Below, piece by piece: positions 9,247 through 17,701 of a stretch of DNA of 64,000 nucleotides. The notes under the pieces are model-generated. The model had not been told where the DNA came from. It did no database searches and saw only the letters and a list, made by a program, of their open reading frames with translations. The translations under genes and the position numbers were made by a program. Source of the DNA: BPJU01 sp964425225 (lineage in GTDB: Bacteria; Planctomycetota; Planctomycetia; Pirellulales; Pirellulaceae); the NCBI GenBank assembly GCA_964425225.1, contig CAYRMD010000014.1, forward strand, positions 1 through 64,000, read 5' to 3'. How positions within the stretch are numbered: the stretch's first letter is position 1; every line of letters starts with the position of its first letter.

Positions 9247-9660
9247 TCAGTGTGACTGGCGATAGACGGAGAACTCAACTTCCGTAATACCAGCTTTCCA
9301 ACAGGCTGTCAGAATCGGCTGAATGTGTCGGTATGCTACGTGCCGGTCGGCTCGGATGCGCACGTGGGGCTGGCGTACGTTTCGCGCCAGGTCAGCCAGA
9401 AGGTGCTCGAGCCGGTCGCCCGACACCGATTGGCTCTGCCACCGCAGGCGGCCATCGGAAAGCACGTGGATCGTGACGGACGGGGAGGGCGTTGCCGGTT
9501 GTCCGGTCTGCGCTATGGGCAACGGCAATGGAAAAAACGCCTCGTGTTTGGCCAAATGGCTGGAAACTAAGAAAAAGATGATCAGTTGGAACACGACGTC
9601 GATCATGGGCGTCATGTTCACAGACAGAGTTGAGCTGCGGGCAAATCGAGGCACTTTCAC
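9247..9660 (-). CDS. ExbD/TolR-family biopolymer transport protein (first copy)
   Basis: A 137-residue ExbD homologue with the transmembrane signature MTPMIDVVFQLIIFFL (residues 16-31) and the key Asp21, then a Pro/Thr linker and a periplasmic domain with RIRADRHVAYRHIQPIL, typical of the ExbD fold. The start codon overlaps the stop of exbB by four bases (ATGA), so translation is coupled and the products probably assemble together. It differs clearly in sequence from the second copy downstream, so it is not a recent duplicate. Confidence 0.93.
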   Translation of the reverse strand: MKVPRFARSSTLSVNMTPMIDVVFQLIIFFLVSSHLAKHEAFFPLPLPIAQTGQPATPSPSVTIHVLSDGRLRWQSQSVSGDRLEHLLADLARNVRQPHVRIRADRHVAYRHIQPILTACWKAGITEVEFSVYRQSH

Positions 9661-10478
9661 GACATGGTTCCTCGAGGGGCAGGCGGTGGTTTCGGGGATG
9701 GCATGTTACGCACTTGTTTGAGGGGGCTCAGTGCATGCTGAGCCAAATAGGCCGCCTCGGCCGCCAACTCGTCCACCCGGTTGCGAAACACCGCAAATGC
9801 TCCCAACGAAGGAATGGCAATAATCAACCCAACGACCGTTGTCACTAACGCTTGATAAATTCCTTCGGCTAATTCGGGCGCTCCGGCAGCTCCACCGGAT
9901 GAGGCGACGCGATGGAAGGCAAGGATCATCCCTGTCACGGTGCCGAGAAGTCCCACCATGGGAGCCAAGTTGCCGATCACCGACAGATACTCGACCTTGC
10001 GAAACAAACGCGCTGCCTGTTCGGCCAGAGCATCTTCGAGACCTTTTTCCACTGCTGACCATCCTCCTTCGATCTCCGATAAAGCCTGGGCCAACAGAAA
10101 CGACAGCAGACTTGGTTGTTGTTGGCACAATTGGTTAGCCTCAGCCACTCGACCCGCCTGGATCAAGGTCCGCACGGAATCTGCCAGCTCCGGGGGTAAG
10201 AGCTCTTTTCGGCGAAGCGTCAGGAGCTGTTCGAAAACCAAATAGGCTGCCGTCAGAGAAAGGCCGATGAGGACCAACATGATCGCCACGCCGACCGGTC
10301 CTCCGGAAAAAAGGATTTCGAAAAAACCCTGCGGGGCTTGAGTAGGTTCCGGAAAAGTTATGGGCTCGGGTTCCTGGGCCCAAAGTGCCGGTACCGTCAC
10401 CGACCAAACGAGGCCCAAAACGACAGACATTTTCTGTAGCCCGACAAATAAACCCTGCTGTACCATAATCGCTCTCAT
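9657..10478 (-). CDS. MotA/TolQ/ExbB proton channel family protein
   Basis: A 273-residue ExbB-type protein. It has an N-terminal signal or anchor (about 8-34, ending in ALWAQ), a first core helix at about 57-83 (GGPVGVAIMLVLIGLSLTAAYLVFEQLL), a cytoplasmic loop, and the family signature around EYLSVIGNLAPMVGLLGTVTG followed by the last helix (TTVVGLIIAIPSLGAFAVF). The APMVGLLGTVTGMI motif is diagnostic for the TolQ/ExbB/MotA proton channel. It overlaps the first exbD by 4 bases and lies 28 bases after the TPR gene. It supplies the proton-driven motor of the cluster; the output partner is probably the VWA protein. Confidence 0.93.
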   Translation of the reverse strand: MRAIMVQQGLFVGLQKMSVVLGLVWSVTVPALWAQEPEPITFPEPTQAPQGFFEILFSGGPVGVAIMLVLIGLSLTAAYLVFEQLLTLRRKELLPPELADSVRTLIQAGRVAEANQLCQQQPSLLSFLLAQALSEIEGGWSAVEKGLEDALAEQAARLFRKVEYLSVIGNLAPMVGLLGTVTGMILAFHRVASSGGAAGAPELAEGIYQALVTTVVGLIIAIPSLGAFAVFRNRVDELAAEAAYLAQHALSPLKQVRNMPSPKPPPAPRGTMS

Positions 10479-10506
10479 TCAAGTTGGTTAGGAAGTACCA
10501 TTCGGG

Positions 10507-11607
10507 TCATGGTGGAGTGCTGTGGCCCAGCGCAGCAGCTCGGCGGCGCGCCTCTTCGGCCAAGGCGGTTTGGGAGAATTTCTTCGCGAATTCCGCATAA
10601 AGTACCGCCGCTTGCTGAGGGTTAGTTTTTTGAAGTTCGACAGCCGCTCGCCAAAGAGCTTCACTGGCCAGCCGCTGCCTGTCGGCGTGAACGATGGCCA
10701 CTCGCAAGTACGCTAACATTGCTCCTTGCGGATCGCTTTCTTCTTGACACAGTTGACCTAGCACAAAATACGGACCGGCCTGGAGCGACTCGGGCAACTC
10801 CCGGATGAGTGCCTCACACTGATCTCGGTCCACACGAGACGATGTATGGATCGAGGTGCTACGCCAAAGTTGACATTGTGCCCAAGTTCGAACGGTCAGG
10901 TGTGCGTCGTTTGTGAGCTCGGCTAGTACCGATTGGGCGTGCGAATGACGGTCGGTGCCGATAAGCCACGCAGCGCCTAACAGCCGCACTGCGGCGAAAC
11001 GACCTTGAGTCCACGTCATCGCCTTGCGTTCCAGCGGCGCGATGCGAGGGTTTTCACCCCAAGGTATTGGCCAATCTGCGAAATAGGGCGGATAAGGATC
11101 CTGTTCTACCAGCGCTGCGAAAAGTTCTCCTGCTGCGTCGAATTGTCCCAATTCGTAATGGGCTCGTACCATGCGAAGCACCACCAGGCGTTTGGCCCAC
11201 GGCCGCAATTCTTGGTCCAGTGCTTGGCGCCACGAGGCAAGTGCCGCTGACCAATCACCCGCGGCCGCCCGCTCCGTCGCGCGGCGGTACGTTTCGGGCC
11301 ACGCGGTATGAAATTCCAGAATCTCTAAAGGGTCTAACCGCTGAACACGTCCTGGTGAGCGCTCCAAAATGAGTTCACGTCCGGTAAAGTCGACAATGTG
11401 TCCGGACCATCGAACCGGCGGGCGGCTCTGGTCGTTGCTTACCAGCACCATGTCTTGCTGGGCTTGGAGTAAAGCCCCAACACCCACGAAGGTGACTAGA
11501 AATGCGATCTGGGTGCCGAGGAAGATCGGCGCATTGAGGCACGCGCGGTTCGTTTCTTTCACTGCCGCTGAGTGCCGGTCGATGAACGACCAACCAGCCG
11601 ATTTCAT
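10507..11607 (-). CDS. Secreted TPR-like protein of the ExbB/ExbD cluster
   Basis: A 366-residue protein with an N-terminal signal or anchor at about 28-49 (FLGTQIAFLVTFVGVGALLQAQ). A short beta-rich section follows (RWSGHIVDFTGRELILERSPGRVQ), of a kind often seen before planctomycete TPR domains. The rest is helical repeats (WSAALASWRQALDQEL, DPQGAMLAYLRVAIVHAD, PQQAAVLYAEFAKKF). It probably acts as a periplasmic adaptor. It sits between the VWA gene (21 bases upstream) and exbB (28 bases downstream) on the same strand, so all are probably co-transcribed. No catalytic motif is visible, so function rests on context. Confidence 0.82.
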   Translation of the reverse strand: MKSAGWSFIDRHSAAVKETNRACLNAPIFLGTQIAFLVTFVGVGALLQAQQDMVLVSNDQSRPPVRWSGHIVDFTGRELILERSPGRVQRLDPLEILEFHTAWPETYRRATERAAAGDWSAALASWRQALDQELRPWAKRLVVLRMVRAHYELGQFDAAGELFAALVEQDPYPPYFADWPIPWGENPRIAPLERKAMTWTQGRFAAVRLLGAAWLIGTDRHSHAQSVLAELTNDAHLTVRTWAQCQLWRSTSIHTSSRVDRDQCEALIRELPESLQAGPYFVLGQLCQEESDPQGAMLAYLRVAIVHADRQRLASEALWRAAVELQKTNPQQAAVLYAEFAKKFSQTALAEEARRRAAALGHSTPP

Positions 11608-11628
11608 GTTCGACTCGCTCTACACTTC

Positions 11629-12702
11629 TTAGAGCCCAAGACGTGTCACGTCCACATACACGTATTGGCCGCCAGTAGCGGACGCTAAACGGCTAAGAAA
11701 GGCGATGGTTCGCCGCGGACCGGCCCCAAATTCTATGGCATGAATCGTTGTGCCAGCGCGGCGGGCCTGCCGTAGTAACTGATCCAATTGACTTTCCGTA
11801 GGGGTATTCTCTTGCCCATCGGTTAAGAAAAATATTACATCCGGTTGCATCTGGAGAGCCAGGCGTAGCGCTGCGTAGTGAAACGAACCGCCCCCGGCGG
11901 TTATTCCTTGGACAAACTGTTCAGCCAGCCGCTTGCCTTGCTCGTCTGCGAACATTAATTGTGGCGGGCGCGGCGCATAGGGATTAAATACGTGTGGATG
12001 CTCGTTGTAAAAGACGATCTGAAATTGGTGGACCTTGTCCAACTGCGCCAGACTGGCTAACAACTCTGCTTTAGCGGCGGCTAGCGGTCGACCATTGAAA
12101 CCGTTCATGCTACCGGAACGATCCAGCACGTATACGAATCGCGTGCCGACTCCTTCGGCCCCGAATAAGCTAGTATGCCCTTGACCGCCAACGCCGCGTT
12201 GGGGACGCCCGGCTCCCGGAGTCCAAATTTCGTTAGGAATAACTCGCGAGCCGCCGTCGGTAGCCTGCGAGCTAGAAGCCACAGCCGGTAGCTCAACAGC
12301 AGGCCCATCGGCCGACAAACGACTTAAAGCCTCGATAGTGATATTCGTCTCGGCAGGCTCAGCTGAGGACACGCTTTCCAGTTGAGCCGGATCAGTAAAG
12401 TAGCGCTCCTCATTGGCTCGTAGCTCGACTAACGCCACTCCTACCTTACGCTCCGGTGTTCCCTGTACCATGCTTTTTCCCATGGGTCGCTGCCAGAGGA
12501 GTGCTAGGGCGATGAACAGTAGGGCATGGAGCGTAGCAGAAGCCAGCCACGACGGTAAACGAACACGGGATGATATAACCGTAGTTATGTACCATCTTTT
12601 ATCCATTATGGGTATTTCGGGCGGCTCGCATTTCTTGCTGCGGCTGGAAGCCCTAGGTGCGGCGTTTATGCTGTGTTGGTCGATAACCGGTTGGGGAGCC
12701 AT
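11629..12702 (-). CDS. VWA-domain protein with TonB-like N-terminal anchor
   Basis: A 357-residue protein. One transmembrane helix lies at about 51-71 (SWLASATLHALLFIALALLW). A Pro/Ser/Glu-rich linker of about 110 residues follows, then a von Willebrand factor A domain from about 186. The MIDAS metal site is complete: Asp194, Ser196, Ser198 in DRSGS, Thr268, and Asp295 in LTDG. The helix contains Ser55-x3-His59 and Leu66, matching the S-x3-H and Leu spacing of the TonB helix that touches ExbB/ExbD. Layout is therefore TonB-like: anchor, linker, periplasmic domain. It is first in the cluster. An internal ATG at 12606 is an alternative start and keeps the helix. The start is uncertain because neither ATG has a strong ribosome-binding site. 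Confidence 0.85.
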   Translation of the reverse strand: MAPQPVIDQHSINAAPRASSRSKKCEPPEIPIMDKRWYITTVISSRVRLPSWLASATLHALLFIALALLWQRPMGKSMVQGTPERKVGVALVELRANEERYFTDPAQLESVSSAEPAETNITIEALSRLSADGPAVELPAVASSSQATDGGSRVIPNEIWTPGAGRPQRGVGGQGHTSLFGAEGVGTRFVYVLDRSGSMNGFNGRPLAAAKAELLASLAQLDKVHQFQIVFYNEHPHVFNPYAPRPPQLMFADEQGKRLAEQFVQGITAGGGSFHYAALRLALQMQPDVIFFLTDGQENTPTESQLDQLLRQARRAGTTIHAIEFGAGPRRTIAFLSRLASATGGQYVYVDVTRLGL

Positions 12703-12915
12703 CGTCTGGCTGTCTGCTCCGCTAAGCCGTAGGATCGAGGTATCTCAGGTTTTGTCGTCTTAGGTTTAGTCTATACGAAGCGGTGGGTTTTTCCCAAATA
12801 TCGAGTACGGTACGGGTTGGTTGCCGTTTGGCTTCACTTAAGTAACAATCCAGGAAACGGGGTGCGCGCGAAAATTAAAAACGGTCATCGTGCTATCAAG
12901 GAAGGCAATACGCTG

Positions 12916-13536
12916 GTGAACGACGATCGTAGGCTTCCCTGGAACGATACGACGTTACGGATCGTATATTACCCGCATCCGACGTTGCGGTACATGTCGA
13001 AACCAGTGCGGAGGATTGACGACGGATTGCGATGGCTGGTCAGTCGAATGTTCGCTTTGATGTATGAGGCCCAAGGCGTGGGGTTGGCGGCCAATCAGGT
13101 GGACGTGCCGTTACGACTGTTTGTAGTGAATCTGGCAAGCAAGCCGGGCGAGGGACAAGAGCGGGTGTTTATCAATCCGGTTCTCTCACTGCCGCAGGGA
13201 TGGGAGGAAGCCGAAGAGGGGTGTTTGAGTTTGCCAGGGCTTTATGCACGGGTGGCCCGACCGAAACGGGTGCGAGTCCAAGCTTTTGATCTGGAAGGCA
13301 ACGACATCATCGAGGATGTTTCTGGGTTGTTGGCACGCGTCGTTCAGCATGAGCTCGACCATCTGGATGGCGTGTTGTTTATTGATCGAGTCAAAGACGA
13401 GGAAAAGCAGGAAGAGATCGCCGCAAAGCTAGCCGAATTCGAACGAGACTATCAAGAAGAGCGGATGGCAGGAACGCTTCCAGACGAAGAGGACATTCTG
13501 CAACGGCGGCAACTTTGGTTACAACAGTACGCATAA
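12916..13536 (+). CDS. def: Peptide deformylase
   Basis: Removes the formyl group from the N-terminal Met of new proteins. All three metal and active-site motifs are present: GVGLAANQ (54-61), EGCLS (101-105, metal ligand Cys103) and HELDH (145-149, two His ligands and the catalytic Glu146). The frame is open from a TTG at 12817, but the GTG at 12916 has AAGGAAGG ten bases before it and gives 206 residues, close to the usual 170-200. The C-terminus carries a charged helical tail of about 40 residues. It pairs functionally with the formyltransferase downstream, although a 690-base gap separates them. Confidence 0.93.
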   Translation: MNDDRRLPWNDTTLRIVYYPHPTLRYMSKPVRRIDDGLRWLVSRMFALMYEAQGVGLAANQVDVPLRLFVVNLASKPGEGQERVFINPVLSLPQGWEEAEEGCLSLPGLYARVARPKRVRVQAFDLEGNDIIEDVSGLLARVVQHELDHLDGVLFIDRVKDEEKQEEIAAKLAEFERDYQEERMAGTLPDEEDILQRRQLWLQQYA

Positions 13537-14223
13537 GCGTGACGGGTGCCGTTCGAAGAAGCGGCCAGCGTTGGGAATAACTGAACAACAAGGCGTAACG
13601 AATAGAGCATCCAGCACGTTACTGCGTCCTGGCTGTTTTGCGTTTATCCGGTTCGTCCCAGTTTTATCTCGCATCAAGGACGACACACGCCGAGGTTGAA
13701 CCTGAATTATGACGTGCCAATCTGCGCAAGCGGTTCACCTGCCATCAGGACGCAGACACATCGGTTGCCGAAATCGCCGCGAACTCGGTGCACTCGTGGA
13801 ACGCGCGGTCTGAAGCGGCAGGTTCGTTACCCGCTCCGAAATAAAGGACGTGGTCCGGTTCGTAAGGTGCCGCTCCCTTGCGGTCGCGGCTCTGTAAGGT
13901 TCAGCCCGGCCTTAGCTCTCTGCATGAAGCGACATGGTATCAACGGGTCGTTTGTTACCCGTCCTCGGAAGGGAAGGCCCAACCTTGAATAGTAGCCTGC
14001 GCCGTTATAGCTACTGGCACCTATGATCGAGACGCAAGCCTTGCTGGGCACGGTAGTTCAAAACAGCCCAAAACATGCGGGGTTCGGTTCCTGTCGGCTC
14101 GCCAAATGCATCAAAGTGCATAAAATGGGGCAGTCAGCTTTAGCGGGCTGTGGGTGGGTAACCTTTGTCCGTTGCCCCCTCGAGGAAGGCTGTCGGTGGA
14201 CGAGTTGCAACGAGGAGATCAGG
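13537..14223. other. Repeat-filled gap between def and fmt
   Basis: No gene. It holds a copy of a composite intergenic repeat: a CATCAGGACGCAGACAC segment, the 19-mer CGCCGCGAACTCGGTGCAC at 13775-13793, and a GC-rich imperfect palindrome at 13867-13894. A tRNA 3'-end-like piece stands at 14080-14104. Open frames here are products of the repeats. Confidence 0.6.
13867..13894. repeat. REP-like palindrome, copy 1
   Basis: Starts GTGCCGCTCCC and ends GCGGCTCTG. GCCGC pairs with GCGGC and an inner CC pairs with GG, leaving a four-base loop. Related copies are at 48938-48965 and 53878-53906. All three are intergenic. Confidence 0.65.
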
Positions 14224-15213
14224 GTGCGTTTGGTGGTAGTGGGTAACGGAGCCTTTGCTGTGCCGATGTTCGAGGCGGTGTGCGAAAGTCGGCACGAGGT
14301 GGTGGGCGTCCTTACGCGCCCGGCTCCGGGGACTCGCAGTCGGCGACCACCCCCGCGGCCGGTATGGCAGGCCGCCGTGCAGCGGGGCTGCCAGGTGTAC
14401 GAACCTTCCAGCATCAACGAGCCACCGGCCTTGGAGTGGCTCGAAAAGCATCAGCCTGACCTTTTGGTAGTTTGCGATTATGGAGAAATCCTGCGTCGCG
14501 CGGTGTTGGAGTTGGCTCGGTTGGGTGGAATCAACCTGCATGGGTCATTATTGCCCAAGTACCGAGGTGCTGCTCCCGTGGCGTGGGCGATTTTGCAGGG
14601 AGAAACGCGCACGGGGGTGACGGTAATCCGCATGACCCCGAAACTGGACGCGGGGCCTATCCTCGTTCAACGTGTGACCGATATTGGGTCAGACGAGACG
14701 ACGCCGGAGCTGGAAGCCCGCCTGGCTCGTATGGGTGCGGATGCTGTGTTGGAGGCAATCCAGATTCTGGAAACCTGGGATGGGCACTCACCACTTGGGA
14801 TTCCTCAGGATTCACGGTTGGCTACTTCCGCGCCCCGTTTAACGCGGGCGATGGGGTTAATTGACTGGACGGCCTCGGCTCATACGATTCGCAATCGTGT
14901 CCGCGCCATGATTCCGTGGCCGGGAAGTTACACGTGGTGGGTATCTTCTGGAGAGCGAAGTACGCCGCTACGTCTTATTCTGCATAAAGTGCAGGCAATC
15001 CCGGCTGACTCCGGCAGCGAACCGGGAACGGTTCTGGATTGCTCGGGTGGCACGGTCAGCGTCCAGGCCGGCGACCAAAGCGCCGTATTGATCGAGCAAC
15101 TGCAGCCGGAAGGTGGACGCCGAATGAGTAGCCAGGAGTTTGTTCGAGGATACCCGATTCGCCCGGGAGACCGATTAACCGGCGAACCGGCGGCGCATCG
15201 GTTGGAAGGCTGA
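14224..15213 (+). CDS. fmt: Methionyl-tRNA formyltransferase
   Basis: Formylates initiator Met-tRNA using 10-formyl-tetrahydrofolate. From the GTG at 14224 the protein has 329 residues, near the usual 310-315. The catalytic core is complete: Asn104, His106 in the signature NLHGSLLPKYRGAAP (104-118), and Asp142 in MTPKLDAGPIL. The C-terminal OB-like tRNA-binding domain follows (about 210-320). The frame is open upstream to 14023, but GAGGAG at 14212-14217 and the conserved opening RLVVVGNGAFAVPMF fix the start at 14224. It belongs with def upstream. Confidence 0.93.
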   Translation: MRLVVVGNGAFAVPMFEAVCESRHEVVGVLTRPAPGTRSRRPPPRPVWQAAVQRGCQVYEPSSINEPPALEWLEKHQPDLLVVCDYGEILRRAVLELARLGGINLHGSLLPKYRGAAPVAWAILQGETRTGVTVIRMTPKLDAGPILVQRVTDIGSDETTPELEARLARMGADAVLEAIQILETWDGHSPLGIPQDSRLATSAPRLTRAMGLIDWTASAHTIRNRVRAMIPWPGSYTWWVSSGERSTPLRLILHKVQAIPADSGSEPGTVLDCSGGTVSVQAGDQSAVLIEQLQPEGGRRMSSQEFVRGYPIRPGDRLTGEPAAHRLEG

Positions 15214-15369
15214 ACCGTTTACCTCTCGGTCCCCCAACAGCAAACCGGCGGATATCTAAGTTCGTGGTCCGAAGCAACTAAGAATCGAACCGATTGCTTT
15301 CCCAGCCAGTCACCTTACTTGGTAGCGTGGGTAATCGTCGGCGTCGAGCTGGCAAAGCGAGTACGAGCC

Positions 15370-15978
15370 ATGTGGCCTGAAGAGCAACTAACTCGACGAG
15401 TTCTGGAAGCCGTGCAGCGGGGAGAGCAACGAGCCGTGGAGCGACTGTTGGCTTCGTATCGTCCAGCGATTTGGTCCTTGGTAGCGATGCGTTTGGATCG
15501 GCATGTGCGCCGTAGGCTGGATGTGAGCGATGTCGTGCAAGAAGTGCTACTGGAAGCTTCGCGACGGCTTCACGACTACGTGGCCAATCCGACCGTGTCG
15601 TTTCGCGCCTGGATTCGCCAGCTTGCCTACGATCGGATCGTCGACGCGCATCGCCGCCATCGCGCGGCAGCCAAACGCAGTTTGGAGCGTGAGCGGCCGC
15701 TTTCTTATGACGTCGATCGGTGCGAGCAAGTCGAAGCAGCGATGATCGATCCAGAGTCGACCCCCGCGACGCGCGCAGCGCAGCGCGAACTGGTGGCTCG
15801 TATCGAAGCGGCTATCGGTCAACTAAGTGAACAAGATGCCGAAGTGTTAATCAAGCGGCATTTCGAACGGTTGTCCAATCGGGAAGTCGCCCAAGCACTG
15901 GGACTGAACGAGGCAGCGGCTGGCATGCGGTATTTACGAGCGATTCGTCGGCTCCGCCAACTGATGGAGGCTTCTTAG
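15370..15978 (+). CDS. ECF-family RNA polymerase sigma factor
   Basis: A 202-residue sigma factor. Region 2 has LLASYRPAIWSLVAMRLDRHVRRRLDVSDVVQEV (core binding and -10 recognition), and region 4 has LIKRHFERLSNREVAQALGLNEAAAGMRYLRAIRRLRQL, a helix-turn-helix for the -35 box. The ATG at 15370 is preferred; an upstream in-frame TTG at 15319 would add 17 residues. It is followed 61 bases later by a Ser/Thr kinase gene, a pairing common in planctomycetes. No anti-sigma factor is next to it, so activity is probably controlled through the kinase; this is inference. Confidence 0.9.
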   Translation: MWPEEQLTRRVLEAVQRGEQRAVERLLASYRPAIWSLVAMRLDRHVRRRLDVSDVVQEVLLEASRRLHDYVANPTVSFRAWIRQLAYDRIVDAHRRHRAAAKRSLERERPLSYDVDRCEQVEAAMIDPESTPATRAAQRELVARIEAAIGQLSEQDAEVLIKRHFERLSNREVAQALGLNEAAAGMRYLRAIRRLRQLMEAS

Positions 15979-16039
15979 CAAGAACCCCCAATCGGTTCCT
16001 GACCCGGAACCAAATAGGCTGGTGCGAAAGGCTCGCAGG

Positions 16040-17701
16040 ATGAACGGTAATGTTAGCTCCGACGAGGAAGCTCTGGCTACCGTGATCGCCGAGCTCACGG
16101 AGCGGCTTCAGCAAGGTCACTGGATCAGCAAACACATGGCCTGCCAACAGTATCCTCGTTGGCAGAAAGAAATCGAAGAGCTTTGGGACATGATTGTCCA
16201 GGTCGAAGTGGCCGCTCGCGTGTGTCAGTCGGATGAAGTGGCAAGTGAGCCGCCCCAGACGCTGCCCTATGAGCCGGCTGCCGTCCCGATGCGTTTTGGC
16301 AATTATGAGTTGCTCGAAGAATTGGGGCGGGGCGGAATGGGAGTGGTGTATCGGGCGCGGCAGTTGAATTTGCCTCGGGAAGTCGCTTTGAAATTGATGC
16401 TTCCGGAGCGCCTCAGCTCGCCGACGGACCGTGAGCGCTTCCGCGTGGAGGCCGAAGCGATCGCTCGTTTGGATCATCCGTCGATTGTGCCGGTTTATGA
16501 CGTCGGCCAAGTCGGCGACCGGCCCTACATCGCGATGAAGTACATTGCCGGCCAGACTTTGGCTCAGCGACTCGAGCAGGGTCCCCTTGCACCCCGTGAA
16601 GCGGCTCGCCTGGCGGCTCACGTGGCGCACGCCGTTCATGCCGCACATCAGGCAGGCGTGTTACACCGCGACTTGAAACCGTCCAACATCTTGCTGGATG
16701 ATCACAATCGGCCGATTGTTACCGATTTTGGTTTGGCCAAACAACAAGCTTCGTCCGTCGACCTTACCGGAAGTGGGGCAGCCGTGGGTACACCGCTGTA
16801 TGCCGCACCCGAGCAGGCCGCAGGTGCTCGTGGACACGTGGGACCGGCCAGCGATGTCTATAGCCTGGGATGCCTACTTTATCACATGCTCACCGGGCGC
16901 CCTCCGTTTCAAGCAGCTACGGCGGGCGATCTGTTGATGATGGTACTGGAACAAGAACCGGTGCCACCGCGTGTTTTGAATCCTAAGGTAGATCGCGATT
17001 TGGAAATGATCACGCTCCGATGCTTACAAAAGCCACCCGATCTCCGCTACGCTTCCGCCCAAGCGCTGGCTGAGGACCTGGAAGCGTATCTTCGTGATGA
17101 GCCCCCTACGGTCCGAAGCGGCCGATTCCTTCATGTGTTGGCACGGCTGTTTCGCGAAACACACCATGCCACCATCCTGGAAAACTGGGGCATGCTTTGG
17201 ATGTGGCATAGCCTGGTGCTGGTTATCGTCTGCGGTCTAACCAATCTGCTCTCTTTCCTGCAAGATACGAACCGCTGGCATTATGTAATTTTGTGGACAG
17301 TGGCCTTGTGGACTTGGGCGGCTGTCTTCTGGTTATTGCGCCGCAGGATGGGACCGGTTCTATTTGTCGAACGCCAAATCGCCCACCTTTGGTTTGCATC
17401 CATGATCAGCATCGCCGCGCTGTTTCCCATCGAATGGTATCTCAATCTGCCCGTGCTCAGCCTATCACCCATGTTGGGTGTTATCGGTAGCATGGTGTTT
17501 TGGGTGAAGGCAGGTATGTTGGCCGGGAGTTTTTATATTCAGGCCCTAGCGCTACTTGTCACCGCCGTAGCCATGGCGTGCTGGCCCGAGGTGGCTCACT
17601 TGATGTTCGGCATGGTGTCCGGCGCGTGCTTCTTTTTTCCGGGCCTGAAATACTATCGTCAACGACGCCGTGGGCTGCGGTCGACATCCGCCCCACGCTA
17701 A
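16040..17701 (+). CDS. Membrane serine/threonine protein kinase
   Basis: A 553-residue Hanks-type kinase. The N-terminal 85 residues form a helical region, then the kinase domain runs from about 88 to 355: Gly loop GRGGMG (96-101), ATP-anchoring Lys118, catalytic HRDLKPSN (209-216) and DFG (229-231). About six hydrophobic helices follow from about 378 to 540, forming a C-terminal membrane domain of unknown sensory role. This replaces the single helix plus extracellular sensor of PknB types. The ATG at 16040 lies after AAAGG; an upstream GTG at 16022 is less likely. It is placed directly after an ECF sigma gene, suggesting a kinase-controlled sigma factor. Confidence 0.92.
   Translation: MNGNVSSDEEALATVIAELTERLQQGHWISKHMACQQYPRWQKEIEELWDMIVQVEVAARVCQSDEVASEPPQTLPYEPAAVPMRFGNYELLEELGRGGMGVVYRARQLNLPREVALKLMLPERLSSPTDRERFRVEAEAIARLDHPSIVPVYDVGQVGDRPYIAMKYIAGQTLAQRLEQGPLAPREAARLAAHVAHAVHAAHQAGVLHRDLKPSNILLDDHNRPIVTDFGLAKQQASSVDLTGSGAAVGTPLYAAPEQAAGARGHVGPASDVYSLGCLLYHMLTGRPPFQAATAGDLLMMVLEQEPVPPRVLNPKVDRDLEMITLRCLQKPPDLRYASAQALAEDLEAYLRDEPPTVRSGRFLHVLARLFRETHHATILENWGMLWMWHSLVLVIVCGLTNLLSFLQDTNRWHYVILWTVALWTWAAVFWLLRRRMGPVLFVERQIAHLWFASMISIAALFPIEWYLNLPVLSLSPMLGVIGSMVFWVKAGMLAGSFYIQALALLVTAVAMACWPEVAHLMFGMVSGACFFFPGLKYYRQRRRGLRSTSAPR

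Noticed and set aside
13696..13992. 98-codon frame between def and fmt
   Set aside because: It is made of dispersed repeat sequence; its product contains only repeat-derived residues such as the region around the REP-like palindrome.
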